Below are positions 30,828-43,083 of a DNA stretch of 64,000 bases, in pieces. Source of the DNA: Acanthococcus lagerstroemiae (lineage: Eukaryota > Arthropoda > Insecta > Hemiptera > Eriococcidae); contig CM063111.1 in NCBI GenBank assembly GCA_031841125.1, positions 39,134,955-39,198,954 of the forward strand, read 5' to 3'. Made by a program: the position numbers and the translations under genes. Each line of letters begins with the position of its first letter. The stretch's first letter is position 1. Below the pieces are notes generated by a model. It ran no database searches, was not told the DNA's origin, and worked only from the letters and a program-made list of their open reading frames with translations.

Positions 30828-31529
30828 TATTCTACTAAAACTTGATGACACTATGGGAGTATCACACAAGTTGTGTAAGTACTTACATTTAATTTCTTTT
30901 TTTCAATATTAAGTTAAAAACGTTTACTAATTACCCCCATGTAATGAACAGTAACAGTATTACCAGTTGACTTTGACTGATTAACTGATTGACTTTACTG
31001 ATGTACTTATCGACTTTACCAATACCAGTAAAGTCGATAAGTTGATTAGTAAAGTCGATCAGTCGACTGCTGAAGCTAATCAGTCAACTGGTAAAGTCGA
31101 TCAGTTGACTGGTAATACTGTTATCCTGTTCATTATAAAGGGTAATTAGTAAATGTTTTAGTATATTATATTTTTAACGTAGTATTAAAAAAAAAAAAAT
31201 TAAATGTAAGTACCTACACAACTTGTGTGACACTCCCGCAGTGTTATCAAGTTTTAGTAGAATATATTATGAACTTAGTAGTAGGGGGGAAAAAATTAAA
31301 TATAAGTGCACAACTTATGTGATACTCCTACAGTGTCATCAAGTTTTAGTATTATATATTTTTACTTAGTTAAAAAATTATAAGCTGGAAAAATTATAAG
31401 TTAGAAATTTTTATAATGTGTGCGCATCTCCACAGATGGATCTGAACACGTGATATAATATGGTAAAGGACCAGCAGAGAGGCTACAAAAGAGTTTGGGG
31501 TCAAGTGACGCCCTTACTACTCGTGCTAA

Positions 31530-32336
31530 TCTACCTACAGCTGCACCTGACTGATGACTGAAGGTATTCGAATGAACGGAGGTAAGTATTTACAATGTCT
31601 TCTTTACCGACCATTTAAGAAAGACGTGCAAGACTCGAATTGAGAGTATTAAGAGTGCTGAAAATAGGACTCCAGAAAAAAAAAAAAAGGTCTCAAGGTG
31701 TAGACGATGTACTTAGCCATCCAGACTTGTTTCCGTCTTGAACTATAATTCACCCTTGTTTACAAATTTTATTTGCAAAATTTGATTTGCTACTTAATGG
31801 TATGATTGTGAATGCACTGCTGAGAAGCTCTTTCTGCATTCTCATGACTATATGAAGCTCCTTCACTATTCTCACACATGCTGTTTGAGTTTCTACTTTA
31901 AATGCTACTCGTTTGTCCGCAATAACAAGTATTAATGAACGCTGACAGTAATATATACGATGCAGAATTTGCGCCCTTGATTTAAAAACCATTTGAGTTG
32001 ACGTTTCCGCGAAGAATAAAAGTGATGCTCAGTATTCAATGTCCATCGAATTATCGAATATCCGAAAGGAAGAGGAAAATATAAAAACAAGCAAAACGTA
32101 TTGCACTTCCGGTATTATATAATGGATAATAGTCCGAGAGTTGTCCTTCTTGGTGGTAAAATAAAGGATTTTTTATTCTATTTTTAGCGCGCTATTATGG
32201 AATCGCGGGTCGGTAAATATTCGTATTCAATTATCGGTCGATAAATTTATCACTCGACTTTGGAATTCATCTTTTGTTGTATGAGCTCACTTATTGAGTT
32301 TGAGGTCGTGACGTGATCTTGAGGACCAACCGCAAA
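31530..32336. other. Unannotated gap
   Basis: A short minus-strand reading (31750-31992) resembles nothing known. No TIR or tandem repeat seen. Confidence 0.4.
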
Positions 32337-33180
32337 AATTCTGGGGCTATGTCATTAACTCTCAAAAAGCAGGAAGGGACTCCTTTAAGCCATTAAAATC
32401 TAAGACCACATTTGCACCTCTTCCCAGGAAACTGCCGATGCCATACATGGCTCATTATTTTTCTTCTGTTTATAGCGCAAGTAGTCAAGCCAAAAAGGTT
32501 AAAAAGAATACTGCAGTATGGGAACTCGTAAACCAAAGTATTTCTGTCATAAATATTACCAGTACTGATGTTAGAAACGCAATTAACAAACTACGGGCAA
32601 AGTAATCAGTGGGACCTGGCCTAATCCCTTCATACGTCTATAAAGGCATCAAAGATTCTATAATTATAAAAAATTACAAAGTACCCACTTCATTGCTCAT
32701 CTCAACGAGTCTTACTTCGTATCTAACAAGCCAGCTGTCAACGATTGAAATGACTAAAATGAAAAACTTATCAAAAGGTTAAAAAAACCCTCCCGAAATT
32801 TAATGTTAGTTATTCCATTGTCCATCGTACTGAGAGAAGAGGCTTATATTATGTGAACGTGTTGGCGATTATATTTCTGAGATTTGAATGGTCACTGAAC
32901 TCCTAATTTATTATACCAATACAGCTATTCTCGGAATAGTGACCGACTTCAGCAATCCAAGTGAGACTTATTCTCCTGTCAAGAGTTCAGTGCATCCTAA
33001 AAATTAATTTTGCCATAAAAAAGTCGATTTTTGCTTATTGGTCTCTTCAGCAATCTGTATCATGTTGGCTAACTGTCCGACTTTCTTGCTGTTCCTTTCA
33101 CTTATCTATCTACCTTTTGTTTCAAGCCATTGGCCAAATTATGGGCCAGGTTACGAGCAAATACTAGCAGGTTCTACGAC
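32337..33180 (+). pseudogene. LINE RT N-terminal fragment, heavily decayed
   Basis: The plus strand codes FWGYV...INSQKAGRDSF, then YMAHYFSSVYSA, INITSTDVRNAINKL, VGPGLIPSYVYKG. These match the linker/N-terminal RT of Jockey-superfamily LINEs (compare FWRHVK and YYFSSVYK in LINE-A). Further on GIVTDFSN (near 32935) may be the motif-A region. Multiple stops and frame changes; ends unclear. No endonuclease upstream. Confidence 0.6.
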
Positions 33181-33699
33181 TAGTCAAAACTCGATACGAA
33201 TCCGATAAAAAACACTCATTTGCAAGCGAAGATAATTTTAATTTTGCGGAGAATTTCGATGAAAAATTTTATTGTGGACGGTTAAGGAGGGGAGGGGTGA
33301 TTATTCCCACAAGCCTCTTCCCCTAGAACCCGCAACGAATGATTGGTTTCCCGAGCACAAATAAATTCACCTCCGTGTACGTTGGTCAACAATTAAAAAT
33401 AATTCACGGTTCAAAATCGAGGGTTGCGTAAAAAAGTAAAAAGCGAGCAACTGTTAATAATGTAGGTCATATTTTCATCTGCATTCTTGTAAAAGACCTT
33501 CGCTTTGAATTAGTTTGCTCAAACGTTTTATTTTCTCGTGACCTATAGACATTGATCACCTATAATTATCGGATTTGTCTTGCAGATCGACTCGATTAAT
33601 TAATATTTTAACTCGGCATAAACACGTCTATAGTTGATATAAAACTCCAAACAAAAAATATTTGAATATTTTCGAAGTTTTGAAAAATCTCTCCTGAGT
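33181..33699. other. Unannotated gap
   Basis: AT-rich, no reading over 60 codons, no TIR recognised. Confidence 0.4.
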
Positions 33700-34985
33700 G
33701 TCTCAAATTATGCCCTATTAGCTTCTTTCCTTCTTTTCACACAATTCCAAATATCCATTTTACCTCCTACTCTGTTAATTACTTCCTCATTTCTTACCTT
33801 ATCCGTCTATTTGATGCTAAGTATCCGCCTATAGCACCACATCTCAAAAGCTTCGATCCTTCTTTTCTCTGGTTTTCCTTTGGTTCAAGTTTCACATCCA
33901 TACGAAGCTACACTCCAAACATAAGTTTTCAAGAACAATGTTTTGATTTTCAGATTTATTTTTGATTTGAAAAGATTACTTTTTCGATAAAATGCTAATT
34001 TGGATTCTGCTATCCTACTACTAATATCTCTTTTACTCCTTCCGTATTTTGTTATTTTACTTCCTAAATAGCAAAATTCGCTTACTTCCTCAATATTTTC
34101 CTGTCCAATATTTAGATTTAGGCTATCATGTTCACATCGATTACATACCAATACTTTAGTTTTAGTTTTATTTATTCTCATACGATATTCTATGCTCAAA
34201 ATCTCCTCCATTCCATTTAAAATGTTTTCCAAAACAATACTCCTTTCAGCTCACAAGACAATATCATCTCAGACCTCAGCATCTTTACTCGCTCTCCATG
34301 TATAGTGACGCCTGCTTCAAAATTGATTTTTTCATTTCTTCTATAGCCCAAGATTAAATAATACTGGAGATAAGGAGCACCCCTGCCTTACACCTTGTTC
34401 TATATTAGCCTCCCCTTTTTCTCCTTCTATTCTAAATGCGGCTTTCTGTCCTTTATATAAGTTCAAAATAACTTGTCTTTCTTTAAATTTTATTCCTATC
34501 TTGTTTAGAATATCAAATATTTTATCTCATTCAACACCGTCAAAAGCTTTTTCAATATCAACGAAGGCCATATATTATGTATCCTGCCCCTTTTTAAGTC
34601 TCCCATCTACAATTAATCTCAGAGCTAACACTGCTTCCCTCGTACCTCTACTTCTTCTAAATTCAAACTGAGCATCCCTTAATTCTGCATCTATTCTATT
34701 GTCAATCCTCCTGTAAATTATCCCAGTTAATATTTTTGACGCGTGCGAAAGAAGACTGATTGTTCGATACTTTTCACACCTATCTGCTCCTGCATTTTTT
34801 TGGTATAGTTATAATAGCACTCTTTAAGTCCTCTGGCATTTCTCCTTTATCATATATACTAATTTGTACAATCTATCAAGTACATATTCTCCTACGTTCT
34901 GTAATAATTCACCTGGTATCTTATCCACTCCTGAAGCTTTCCCGTTCTTTACATCTCTCAATGCTTTGTCAAATTTCACAAACGC
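33700..34985 (-). pseudogene. LINE-D reverse transcriptase fragment (RTE-like, uncertain clade)
   Basis: Reading the minus strand from about 34985: KALRDVKNGKASGVDKIPGE, the FRRSRGTREAVLALR block, AFVDIEKAFDGVE (motif A), then GVRQGCSLSPVLFN (motif B) and, in 33885-34232, RINKTKTKVLVC...FCYLGSKIT and VWSVASYGCET. The parts are in several frames with stops. The clean reading 33885-34232 is its thumb region. Same family as 50400-50950. The 173-codon plus-strand reading at 34760-35281 runs antisense through this fragment before entering LINE-E. Confidence 0.75.
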
Positions 34986-34989
34986 TACT

Positions 34990-35556
34990 TATATTTCAAC
35001 ACCCTATAGAACAAGCAGGATTCAAAAAATCATTCTCCGCGGCAGACCATCTTCAAGCAGTCAATCGAATCGCGGAAAAAAGCTTGGAATACCAACTAAG
35101 AATTTATACAGCACTAATAGATTACAACAAAGCATTTGACTCGTTAAAACGCAACTACATGTTAAAAGCACTAGAAAACCAAGGGATTCCAGAAAATTTT
35201 CTGGCAGTTATAAAAGAATTGTACACGGGACTCAAAGCAAGAATCAAAACCGAAAAAACAGGGAACTACTTCCAAATTTAAAAAGTTGTCATACAAGGAG
35301 ATCCCATGTCACCTACTCTCTTCAATTGCGCACTAGAAGAGGTGTTTAGAAAGCTGAACTGGACTAACAAGGGTATAAACATCAACGGGAAATACTTTAA
35401 CTAACTTGAGATTTGCCGATGATATCATATTATTTGCAAATTCAATACCGGAATTAAATGAAATGATTAACAAACGAAACTATAAATGCAACAAAGCAAG
35501 GCTAACAATCAACAATAACAAAACAAAAATTTTAACAAATGACCAGAACATAACAC
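34990..35556 (+). pseudogene. LINE-E RT core
   Basis: Contains EQAGFKKSFSAADHLQAVNR, then TALIDYNKAFDSL (motif A), IQGDPMSPTLFN (motif B, after a stop at 35279-35281) and LRFADDIILFAN (motif C), then NKTKILTND. The motif order is intact. A nonsense codon after NYFQI and a stop near 35403 break it. Ends at the CAGGGTG insertion. Confidence 0.82.
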
Positions 35557-36595
35557 CAGGGTGTCCATTCTTGTTCGGAAATGATTTTCCCTGACTTTTC
35601 CAGGTTTTCCAGGCCAATTGTTCCAGTTTTCCAGACCCTTCAAATTCAAATTACACGTGCAAAAAAGGGGGGAGGGGTCGAATTTTTTCGAACATCGTGA
35701 GCGGCGAATATCGTCAATCACTCCACAAACTTTTTTTTACAACCGTGTCCTTATGAAGCTGCGGCAGAGAGGGTGTAAAAATTTAATGATAGGAATGAAA
35801 ACGCGCTCTATGAGGTGCAGCGTGGTGCAATGTCAATTAACAACTTCATTGATTTTTTTCGTGTCTTAATGCCGACCGTGAAGGGTGGGTGAAAGAATAA
35901 AATCCGAAAATTGGTTTATAGGTTTTGGAGGTCGCTGCATTCGATTTTAGGGGTAATATTTGGATCCTGTCTCTCCTGGTGCGACCCACGAAGTAGCAAG
36001 TACCCATGAGGTAGCAAGAGCGTAAGACAAGCAACGGTTGACTCGAAATTCACCCTTTCTAATTAAAACCACCGAATAGGATAAAAATACAGTCTTATTT
36101 ATTCAATGTGTTGCTCATAGAAAATAACGTCGTAAGTCAACAGAAAAAGCACAGAGATTGAAAATCGTAAGCGATATTCGAAATCAGCGACACAAAACCA
36201 CCCCTATTTCGATACTTCGTGCGATTTTTCGCCGGAGAAGTTGAATTCGTATTACGACAGTGCTCTGGAAGGGGTCGGATAAAAATATCTGAGGCGATAT
36301 TCGAAATCAGCGACGCAGAGCTTGGTTGGCTATCCTGTCCAAAAAATTGACTTTAGAATCTCATTAAGAATTTGGAACTTGAGGAAAACTAGAGTAACCG
36401 GAATTAGCCCCTTCCTCGTGGAGCCTGAATGGTTTAGGGGGAGGGAAAATACCTATAAAAATGAATTCTAGAACCCAGGTGAAAAAGCTCCAGCATATTT
36501 AACGACAAATGCTATGAAAGTAAAAAGGTGGTCAGGATCTGGAAAATTATGGCACCAGGAGAGGCGGAAGACGGCTTCAATTCAAGAGTATCGAC

Positions 36596-39337
36596 CATGG
36601 GCGTAGCTAGAACTTTTTCCGGGGGGGGGGGTAAAATATAGAATTAAATATACTTATTTGCGGTATCAACTGGCAGCCGTATAGATATGATGCAGTCTGG
36701 CAGCCACCATTATATACCGAGTATATTGTATACAGTAAGAGGTGAAATTGGCGTTAGTACATTTAGAGCATAAGTTGGAGGTATGCACGTTCCTCAAAGG
36801 TACAAATTGGCAGCCCACATAGTTGCCAGAGTAATATTCGCTGGTCTAAGCGACGAGGATAAGATGCAATCGAGGCCATTGTACTGTCTCACCAGACGGT
36901 GATGTTTTTCTTTTCAACAGACTTTAAAAGAGTACATGCGATATAGGAATACAGCACAGGTTCATCACTGAGTCGGTTTTTATTTATTTTTGCAAATGGT
37001 ACCGACTTTCGCTAGAAATTATATAGGTACCAAAATCCCGCAAGATTACTAGGCATTTTGTTTTTCATTCTCCTATACTGGCTCATCATGAATTTTTCCT
37101 AGTTTCGTATTTTCCCTTTCTTCCCCCGATACATTGATAATTTTTAAGTAATGTACTCATCTGTTTTTCTCCTTGAATATTTCCACTAACTTTTGCCCTG
37201 ATTCCAACCAGAAACGAAGCAATATTTTTAATCTCCGACGTGCACCCAGCCAAAATATTGATAATAGCATATTCCTCTTTTCATCGAATACCATGACTTT
37301 ATCAGAAATTCCTCTTATGCTAAAGTGTTAGCAAATTTGTATCCTGGGGTCCAAATCCGGGTTGGACCAAAAATCTATACAGTCATAACGAAATTAGCGA
37401 TCAAAAAATCTTCATTCCGGTGCCTCATCCACTTTTTCTGGCATAGTCAAATTGACTCCTTCAGCGAGGGAAAAATTGGAAATTGGCATGCCAAGGCGGG
37501 TCATATTGAAATCTGATTGATGTATGTTATTTGATCTCCTGAGTTACCTAGGTTAATTCTGTCTATTGGAAAACTGTTAAGAATCTTCCAAATCAGTAAT
37601 GAAAAAATGCTTACGTCAAATTAGCCTATTTGAAGGGGCTAAATTAGGATTCTGCGGTTTGAATCGAGATTGGCGGATTAAAACTTTGACACTCTTTTCG
37701 AACTGAACGATGCAAGACACTCCTATACCCTTTTTACATACTGATCATTTTTTAAAGCAAAATCCGAATGGCATCTTAGACTGGAAAAAAATTGAATTTC
37801 AGGGCATCCATTAGGATCTGATGGAAAATCTACCGCTGTATGTGAATCAATGATCTAAAAACTCCAGTTTCCATAATCCGTCCAATTTTTAATGCGAAGT
37901 TAGTTTCATCTGATTTGGATCGTCTAAAATTTGGATTTTTGGTTTTAAATCAAGGCTAGACAAAAGGACTGATGCAATCAGTATTCGAATTCAGCGACTA
38001 CTGATACTTTTCTCTGTATATGTACCAGAGCAGTGCACAATACCAATATCGGTACTCGGGTATCGTATTGTAGCAGAACGACTATTGATTACGTACTCGG
38101 TAGTCGGTTTCACCAATATGATACCGAGTGATACTCGTTCAGGAATTGTTTTATGATTAGCGCTGTATTTTAGTTGGTGCAGTAGTGATGCCTTATCAGT
38201 GATACTTGTTATCGTTGATACCATATCACGAAAACGACTACCTGTCGCTACAATACCGAGTATACTCGGTATCGGCCCATACTATTCGGTATTGTTTTAA
38301 GCAATAAGATACCAAATACCACATGAGTATATATACTCTTATTGTGCACTGCTCTGGTATATACTCATGTGGTAATCAGTATTGTGTCGCTTAAAACAAT
38401 ACCGAATAGTAATCGGCCAATACCGAGTATACTCGGCATTGTAGCAACAGGTAGTCGTTTTCATGATATGGTATTGATGATAACAAGTAGGTATCACTGA
38501 TAAGGCATCACTACTACACCAACTAAAATACAGCGGTAATCATAAAACAATTCCTGAACGAGTATCACTTGGTGTTGTATCGGTGAAACCGACTACCAAG
38601 TATGTAATCAGTAGTCGCTCTACTATGATACGATACCCGAGTACCAATATCGGTATCGTGCACTGCTCTGATACGTACAGAGTCAGACACAATCAAAAAC
38701 AAACAATACTTACTTACTTCATTTCTCATGGTAAGCAACATGCAGAATGCCTGTTAATAAGTCAACTGAAGCTGCCAAAGACATTGAGACTGAGAAAATG
38801 CTTACCTCACCGCCAATGACTAGACCTACTCTACTACGCTCCGCTGCTCACCGCAATCTCACTCAAGATTCAACTCATCGGGAAGATATGATATGGACGC
38901 TGTCAAGCGTAAAGGAACCAACCAGCAAAGTCTGTTTTTGAGAACGTGATTCGAAGTTCAAGAGCCATGTAGAAACTATATGACACAGCGTTTACTGATA
39001 AGCTTTTTTCAGTGTGAGTACACATTTTTGAATCGCGGGCCCAATTTTGAAAAATTCTACTTTTTACGCTCTTTCCAACGATACTAATAACTCATTTTAT
39101 TTACAAATGTTGATTGGTTCCCTTACGTTTAACAGCGTCCATATGTGAACGCATTTGTGCAGGTGCAAGTCGCTGCCTTGCTATCAGTGTGGGGCCAGTC
39201 ACACATTTTCAACATCCTATTTTCTGCGAATTTTATTCATTTGGCTTTAAATATTCGAAAATAATCTTGTGAACACTGGAACATAATTTTTTTCAAAATT
39301 CGGAGAGGGGGTTGCCCCATTGCCGGCTACGCCCATG
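36596..39337. mobile_element. hAT-like non-autonomous element, 2,742 bp, 8-bp TSD
   Basis: GTATCGAC flanks it exactly at 36588-36595 and 39338-39345. Ends CATGGGCGTAGCTAG and, outward on the right, CATGGGCGTAGCCGG. A G-run is near the left end (36618-36632) and a GGGG/CCCC stretch near the right. The cargo includes units of the dispersed CAAAAATCTGAC satellite (37355-38000) and a palindromic MITE pair (38024-38671). No transposase. Confidence 0.9.
38024..38671. mobile_element. Palindromic pair of about 330-bp MITEs
   Basis: CCAGAGCAGTGCAC begins at 38024, its reverse complement GTGCACTGCTCTGG is at 38344-38357, and again near 38657-38671. The left half (38024-38357) and right half (38341-38671) are inverted copies of each other sharing the central terminus, so the whole 648 bp folds into one hairpin. 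The interior is full of CGGTATCG/CGATACCG and GAGTATACTCGG motifs. Flanked by TA-rich sequence; no clear duplication. Confidence 0.75.
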
Positions 39338-40139
39338 GTATCGACGGATGCAATATAAGGTCATACATTTGAAAGCACTGGACTCTTCCGTACCGCGATA
39401 GTAATTATTATGTGGCCTTAGATTTTCTTCAAATTTTTAGATTAGTTACTCTTTCCTCAAAATCTCGGTTGCGGAGAGGGGAGCCGAAGAAAAACCCGAT
39501 GGCAGGATGTTCCAGAAGGTGAATTTATTGGTTTTCAAGTTTTCATTTTATTACAAAAAAATTTTTAGACTGGGGAGAGGAGCTAGACTTAATATTTTTT
39601 CATTTTCGTATCTTTTCGCGCCGATTTTCAGATTCTCGTGAACAGGATGAGATGAAAACACGAAACAGCTAATATTGGGAGAAGTATATAGGGACTGGTT
39701 CGTGTTTCGTCATATTTTCCGTGAAATGGTTCGTGAAAAGTCACGAAATACGAAATACGAAATACGTTAAGTATATAGCCGCCTTAATAGAAATATGAAG
39801 ATGCAAAACGAATATACCATGAAAACGATTTCATCACACCAACACACTTTGTACTACAGCGATAGGAGAGGGGCGTTGTATTACCCACGTCCTTTTCCTG
39901 TGAAAGAAAAAAAATAAGAAAATTGTCCGAGCGAAAGCGAAGGAAATTTTTTTAAAATAAGAAATAGGGTAAAATCTGTTTGAAATATTACAGAATTTCG
40001 CAGTCGATTTTTTTACAAAATTCCCTGACTTATAGGTGAAAAATGCTGAAAATTCCAAAATTCCTTGACTTTTTCCTGACTTTTCCAGGCGGACAAAATT
40101 CCCTGATTTTTCCAGGTTTTCCAGAGAATGAACACCCTG

Positions 40140-40800
40140 CACAAAAGCACAACAAAACTGAACGAGGAGAGAATCGAAGTAGTCCAAACAGCAACTTATC
40201 TGGGACAGCAATTTAGTTTCAAAGGAAAAATGAGAAACGAGATTAACAACAGGATCATAAAAGCATAGGCAAAATACTGGTCCTTACAAAATATTTTCAA
40301 AGGTCCTTTTACTAATCACCAGAAAAGCAAAATTTTCAACGCTTGTATAATTCCAACACTCACATATGGGTGCCAAACATGGACACAGAAAGAAAAATTA
40401 CTAAATCGCTTAAGAACTACCCAAAATGCCATGGAACGCTCCATGTTAAATATTAAACTAAAAGACAGGTTAAGAACAAGCACAATTAAGAAGAGAATTT
40501 CGGGAAACGAAAACGTGATAAAATTTGTCAGAAGACAAAAATGGAAATGGGGTGGGCACATAGCTCGATTGAAGGACGACTGATGGACCTACAGAACCAC
40601 GTCTTGGTTAACTCCATACCTCCATTGGAAACAAGGAAAACCTCACGCAAGGTAAAGAGACGATCTAAACAGATTTATAGGCACCGAAAATTTTCAAAAA
40701 ATTGCTTGGCACCGGAAAGAATGGGAGCGTTTGTAAGACCTTTGCTCAGTATGGGCCGGGGTGGCGCGAGCTCTGCTCTAGCCAGAAAAAATCAGTTATT
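40140..40800 (+). pseudogene. LINE-E RT thumb and C-terminal region
   Basis: Coding for TATYLGQQFSFKGKM, NACIIPTLTYGCQTWTQKEK, LRTTQNAMERSMLNI and RRQKWKWGGHIARLKDD, then a GKPHAR...RDDLNRF piece in a shifted frame. This is the standard end of RTE/craniofacial-development-protein-2-like LINE proteins (YGC.TW, RWRW.GHI.R..D). Stops at 40266 and 40580 and later shifts break it. Confidence 0.8.
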
Positions 40801-40915
40801 TTAAGCACGCAGTTGTGAAACCCCGATAAAGGTTGTTTATTATTTATTACTATTATGGTGTTATTACCCACATGGCGTTCATAGCCGCTGGTATCTTACA
40901 AGATAACAGATATTG

Positions 40916-41233
40916 TAGGTTGACATTTTCAGATGATTTCCCTACTTTTCTTTCAGCAATTCAATTTTCCCTGACTTTTAGGATCGAGAAGTAGAGGGAG
41001 TCAAGAATTTTTACATACAGTTTAAAAAAAATCGCTATCGAGAAGAAGAAGGTACATGTAATTATGTTATTTTTCAATATATAACTATTTCATTTGCGAA
41101 TAGATTACATATTCTTATGTTATGATAAAAAAGTTTCTTGATATACAACCCTTGTTTCAGAAAATCTTGACTTAAATGAAAATTCTGACTTTTGACTGAC
41201 CAAATTCTGACTTTCGTTTCAAATGCAACCCTG
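40916..41233. mobile_element. Possible small TIR element with CAGGGTTGC-type end
   Basis: The left TAGGTTGACATTTTC and the right end, outward CAGGGTTGCATTTGA, are weakly inverted. TATTG occurs on both sides (40911-40915, 41234-41238), a possible 5-bp duplication. TTCCCTGACTTTTA occurs inside as in neighbouring elements. Low confidence. Confidence 0.35.
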
Positions 41234-41239
41234 TATTGA

Positions 41240-42199
41240 GATAAGATGGTAGGTAACATTCACGACGATGGACACTGCTCTATTCTTCTTTCATTCAAAA
41301 GATGGTAATTGCCCTGTCTGATGAATCAGATTGGTAGAATTTGTTACGGATGTTACTGTGTAACCCAAAATAACCCGCACCCCCAAGAAAAAATTAAGAA
41401 ATTGAAAGTTAGGGTTCAAAACTAGCTGGTAACAAAATATTCTCAGTTTCTGAAAAATGCCACTTATAGTCATGTACTACAAACTAAACTCTTCTACGAA
41501 GCATTTTACATTGAATCAAGGACTGCAGACACCTTGAAGAACAAGGATCTGTAATCTAGTTGAATGACCGGCGAAGTTATACCTGTGCCGTTATTTCTTG
41601 GATATTCATCGACGAAGCTCGTCGTAATTTTTAGCTGCTTGAAACAAACGGAAAACACTGTTGATTTTGTTAGAAATTGCATCCGGTTTTTTAGTTACTC
41701 GTGTTTGAACGAATAAACTCCAAAAACCAGCTAACTTCAAGCAGCTGATGAAGACCGACTCGCACTAATGTACGCCGAAAAGGGAAATTTATTTTCTCGG
41801 TTTCAACGTAACCGTCACCAATATGACTTCCATCTGAATTCGCTATATGCAAATTATCTTAATATAAACTTGATTTCGTAATTTGTATAAGTCAGGATGT
41901 AGGTACCGCATAAGATAGAATTCATCACGTCAGCCCGCGAGTAACAGTATCGGTAAACTCGTTCTGGAAAAAGTTGAGCCTCGAATTCCTTCAGTTTCAG
42001 TATTTCATTCTTATCGCAGAGTGTTATACATACGTATACTTTCTTTAAAACCAGAAAGCTGACATTAGCTCTGACCTTTGAATTGGGAAGACGTTGGGCC
42101 AGTGACCGTGACCCTAACGAGGGGGAGAGGGGGGACGGGCAGGGGATTCAACGCCTATTCTAAGCTCGTTTTGGAGCTGACCAAATCAGAAAATTGCCA
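41240..42199. other. Unannotated gap
   Basis: Includes a G-rich stretch at 42120-42145. No supported gene or repeat. Confidence 0.4.
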
Positions 42200-42399
42200 G
42201 TTTTAACATAATGTTCCTTTGCTTCTACACTAGGGTGTCTCTTATTTTACAAGTTTCCGCCAATTGATTAGGGTTGTACTGAAATTTGTTCCAATGGACC
42301 TAGAAACTCGCCATACAAAAATTTGAGCTCAATCTGAGGTCATTAACCCGTGCCACTTTGACCTTGAAGTTATGTGTAAGGCTGAGATTTTACAAAAAA

Positions 42400-42897
42400 C
42401 CGCGAATATCTCGGAACATATCAACTTCAGGACCGAAATGCATGTAACATAAAATGTTTCTTATTAAATTTCCTATAAAAAAGATCCTATACAACTTTTC
42501 TCTAAAATGCATATTCACCGAGATAATCGCTATAATGTGTGAAAGTTTCGAGGAACGTGGATTTTGTTAGTGTTTCTTTCATAACCCGTCTTCATTCGCT
42601 AAATCGTAGTTATCTAAATAAATATTCACTTTAGGACCAAAATGCAAACAATATAAAATGTACCACGTTAAATTTTCTATAAAAAGAATTCAAAACACCT
42701 TTTCTTTGGAAAACATATTTATCGAAATAATGGCAAAAATGCGTGGATTTTTTGAAAAACATAGGGTTTTTCTTTATTTTATGGCTTAAATATTTATTAA
42801 TATCGGGTAACGCACACTACAATATAATTTCAGTCTCTGTCTACTGGGGCAAGCGCCCCAGTTTGCCCCGTCCCCTCCCTGGCTATGCCCGTGACAG
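42400..42897. mobile_element. Right-end fragment of a CAYGGGCRTAGCC (hAT-like) element
   Basis: The right end GGCTATGCCCGTG (42885-42897), preceded by GCCCC/GGGGC stretches, resembles the right end of the 36596-39337 element (GGCTACGCCCATG). Inside, a unit of about 210 bp is duplicated (42415-42595 and 42600-42790: TTCAGGACCGAAATGCA versus TTTAGGACCAAAATGCA). I could not find the left end. Confidence 0.55.
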
Positions 42898-43083
42898 TTT
42901 GTTGGGTACCTAGCTGCCTACGGTAGAATAGACCTCGGATTATGCATGTATACTTGAAGAATGTCAGTTTTCGCTAAGGACGCTATAGTAAATATTAGTA
43001 CTTATGTTTTCTTACTTGCATGAGCAACGTAGGTCAGCTTTGAGGTCGGACAGACATTGAAAGACCAATTCTCATTACCAGAA

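Larger units (their letters stand above)
28661..31528. repeat. Large hairpin (foldback) element split by a Helitron
   Basis: 28661-29066 is inverted at about 31140-31528 (GTAAAGGCGTCACTTGACCC, GTGGAGATGCGCAC, AAACTTGATGA.ACT.TGGGAG, CACACAAGTTGTG). The palindrome continues on both sides of a centre near 31022, where AGTAAAGTCGAT-type motifs alternate on both strands. Removing the Helitron (29067-30827) leaves about 1.1 kb in one near-continuous hairpin. The subrepeat ACTAAAACTTGATGACACT also occurs as a direct pair within each arm. No ORF. Confidence 0.8.
35557..40139. mobile_element. CAGGGTGTCC-ended DNA element inserted in LINE-E
   Basis: Ends CAGGGTGTCCATTCT and, outward on the right, CAGGGTGTTCATTCT. 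TTCCCTGACTTTTCCAGG-type motifs occur beside both ends and in the related MITE at 43662-44079. It divides LINE-E exactly between RT and C-terminal coding. A duplication is unclear: CATAACAC versus CACAAAAG agree at 5 of 8. Without the nested 2.74-kb element it is about 1.83 kb. hAT-like by terminus, but not certain. Confidence 0.7.
34986..40850 (+). mobile_element. LINE-E: 5'-truncated LINE (RTE-like) split by a 4.6-kb element
   Basis: Starts abruptly in the RT domain next to LINE-D in head-to-head orientation. RT part 34990-35556; C-terminal part 40140-40800. An A/T-rich tail follows near 40830-40860. Its coding is interrupted by the 35557-40139 element and by stops. Confidence 0.7.
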
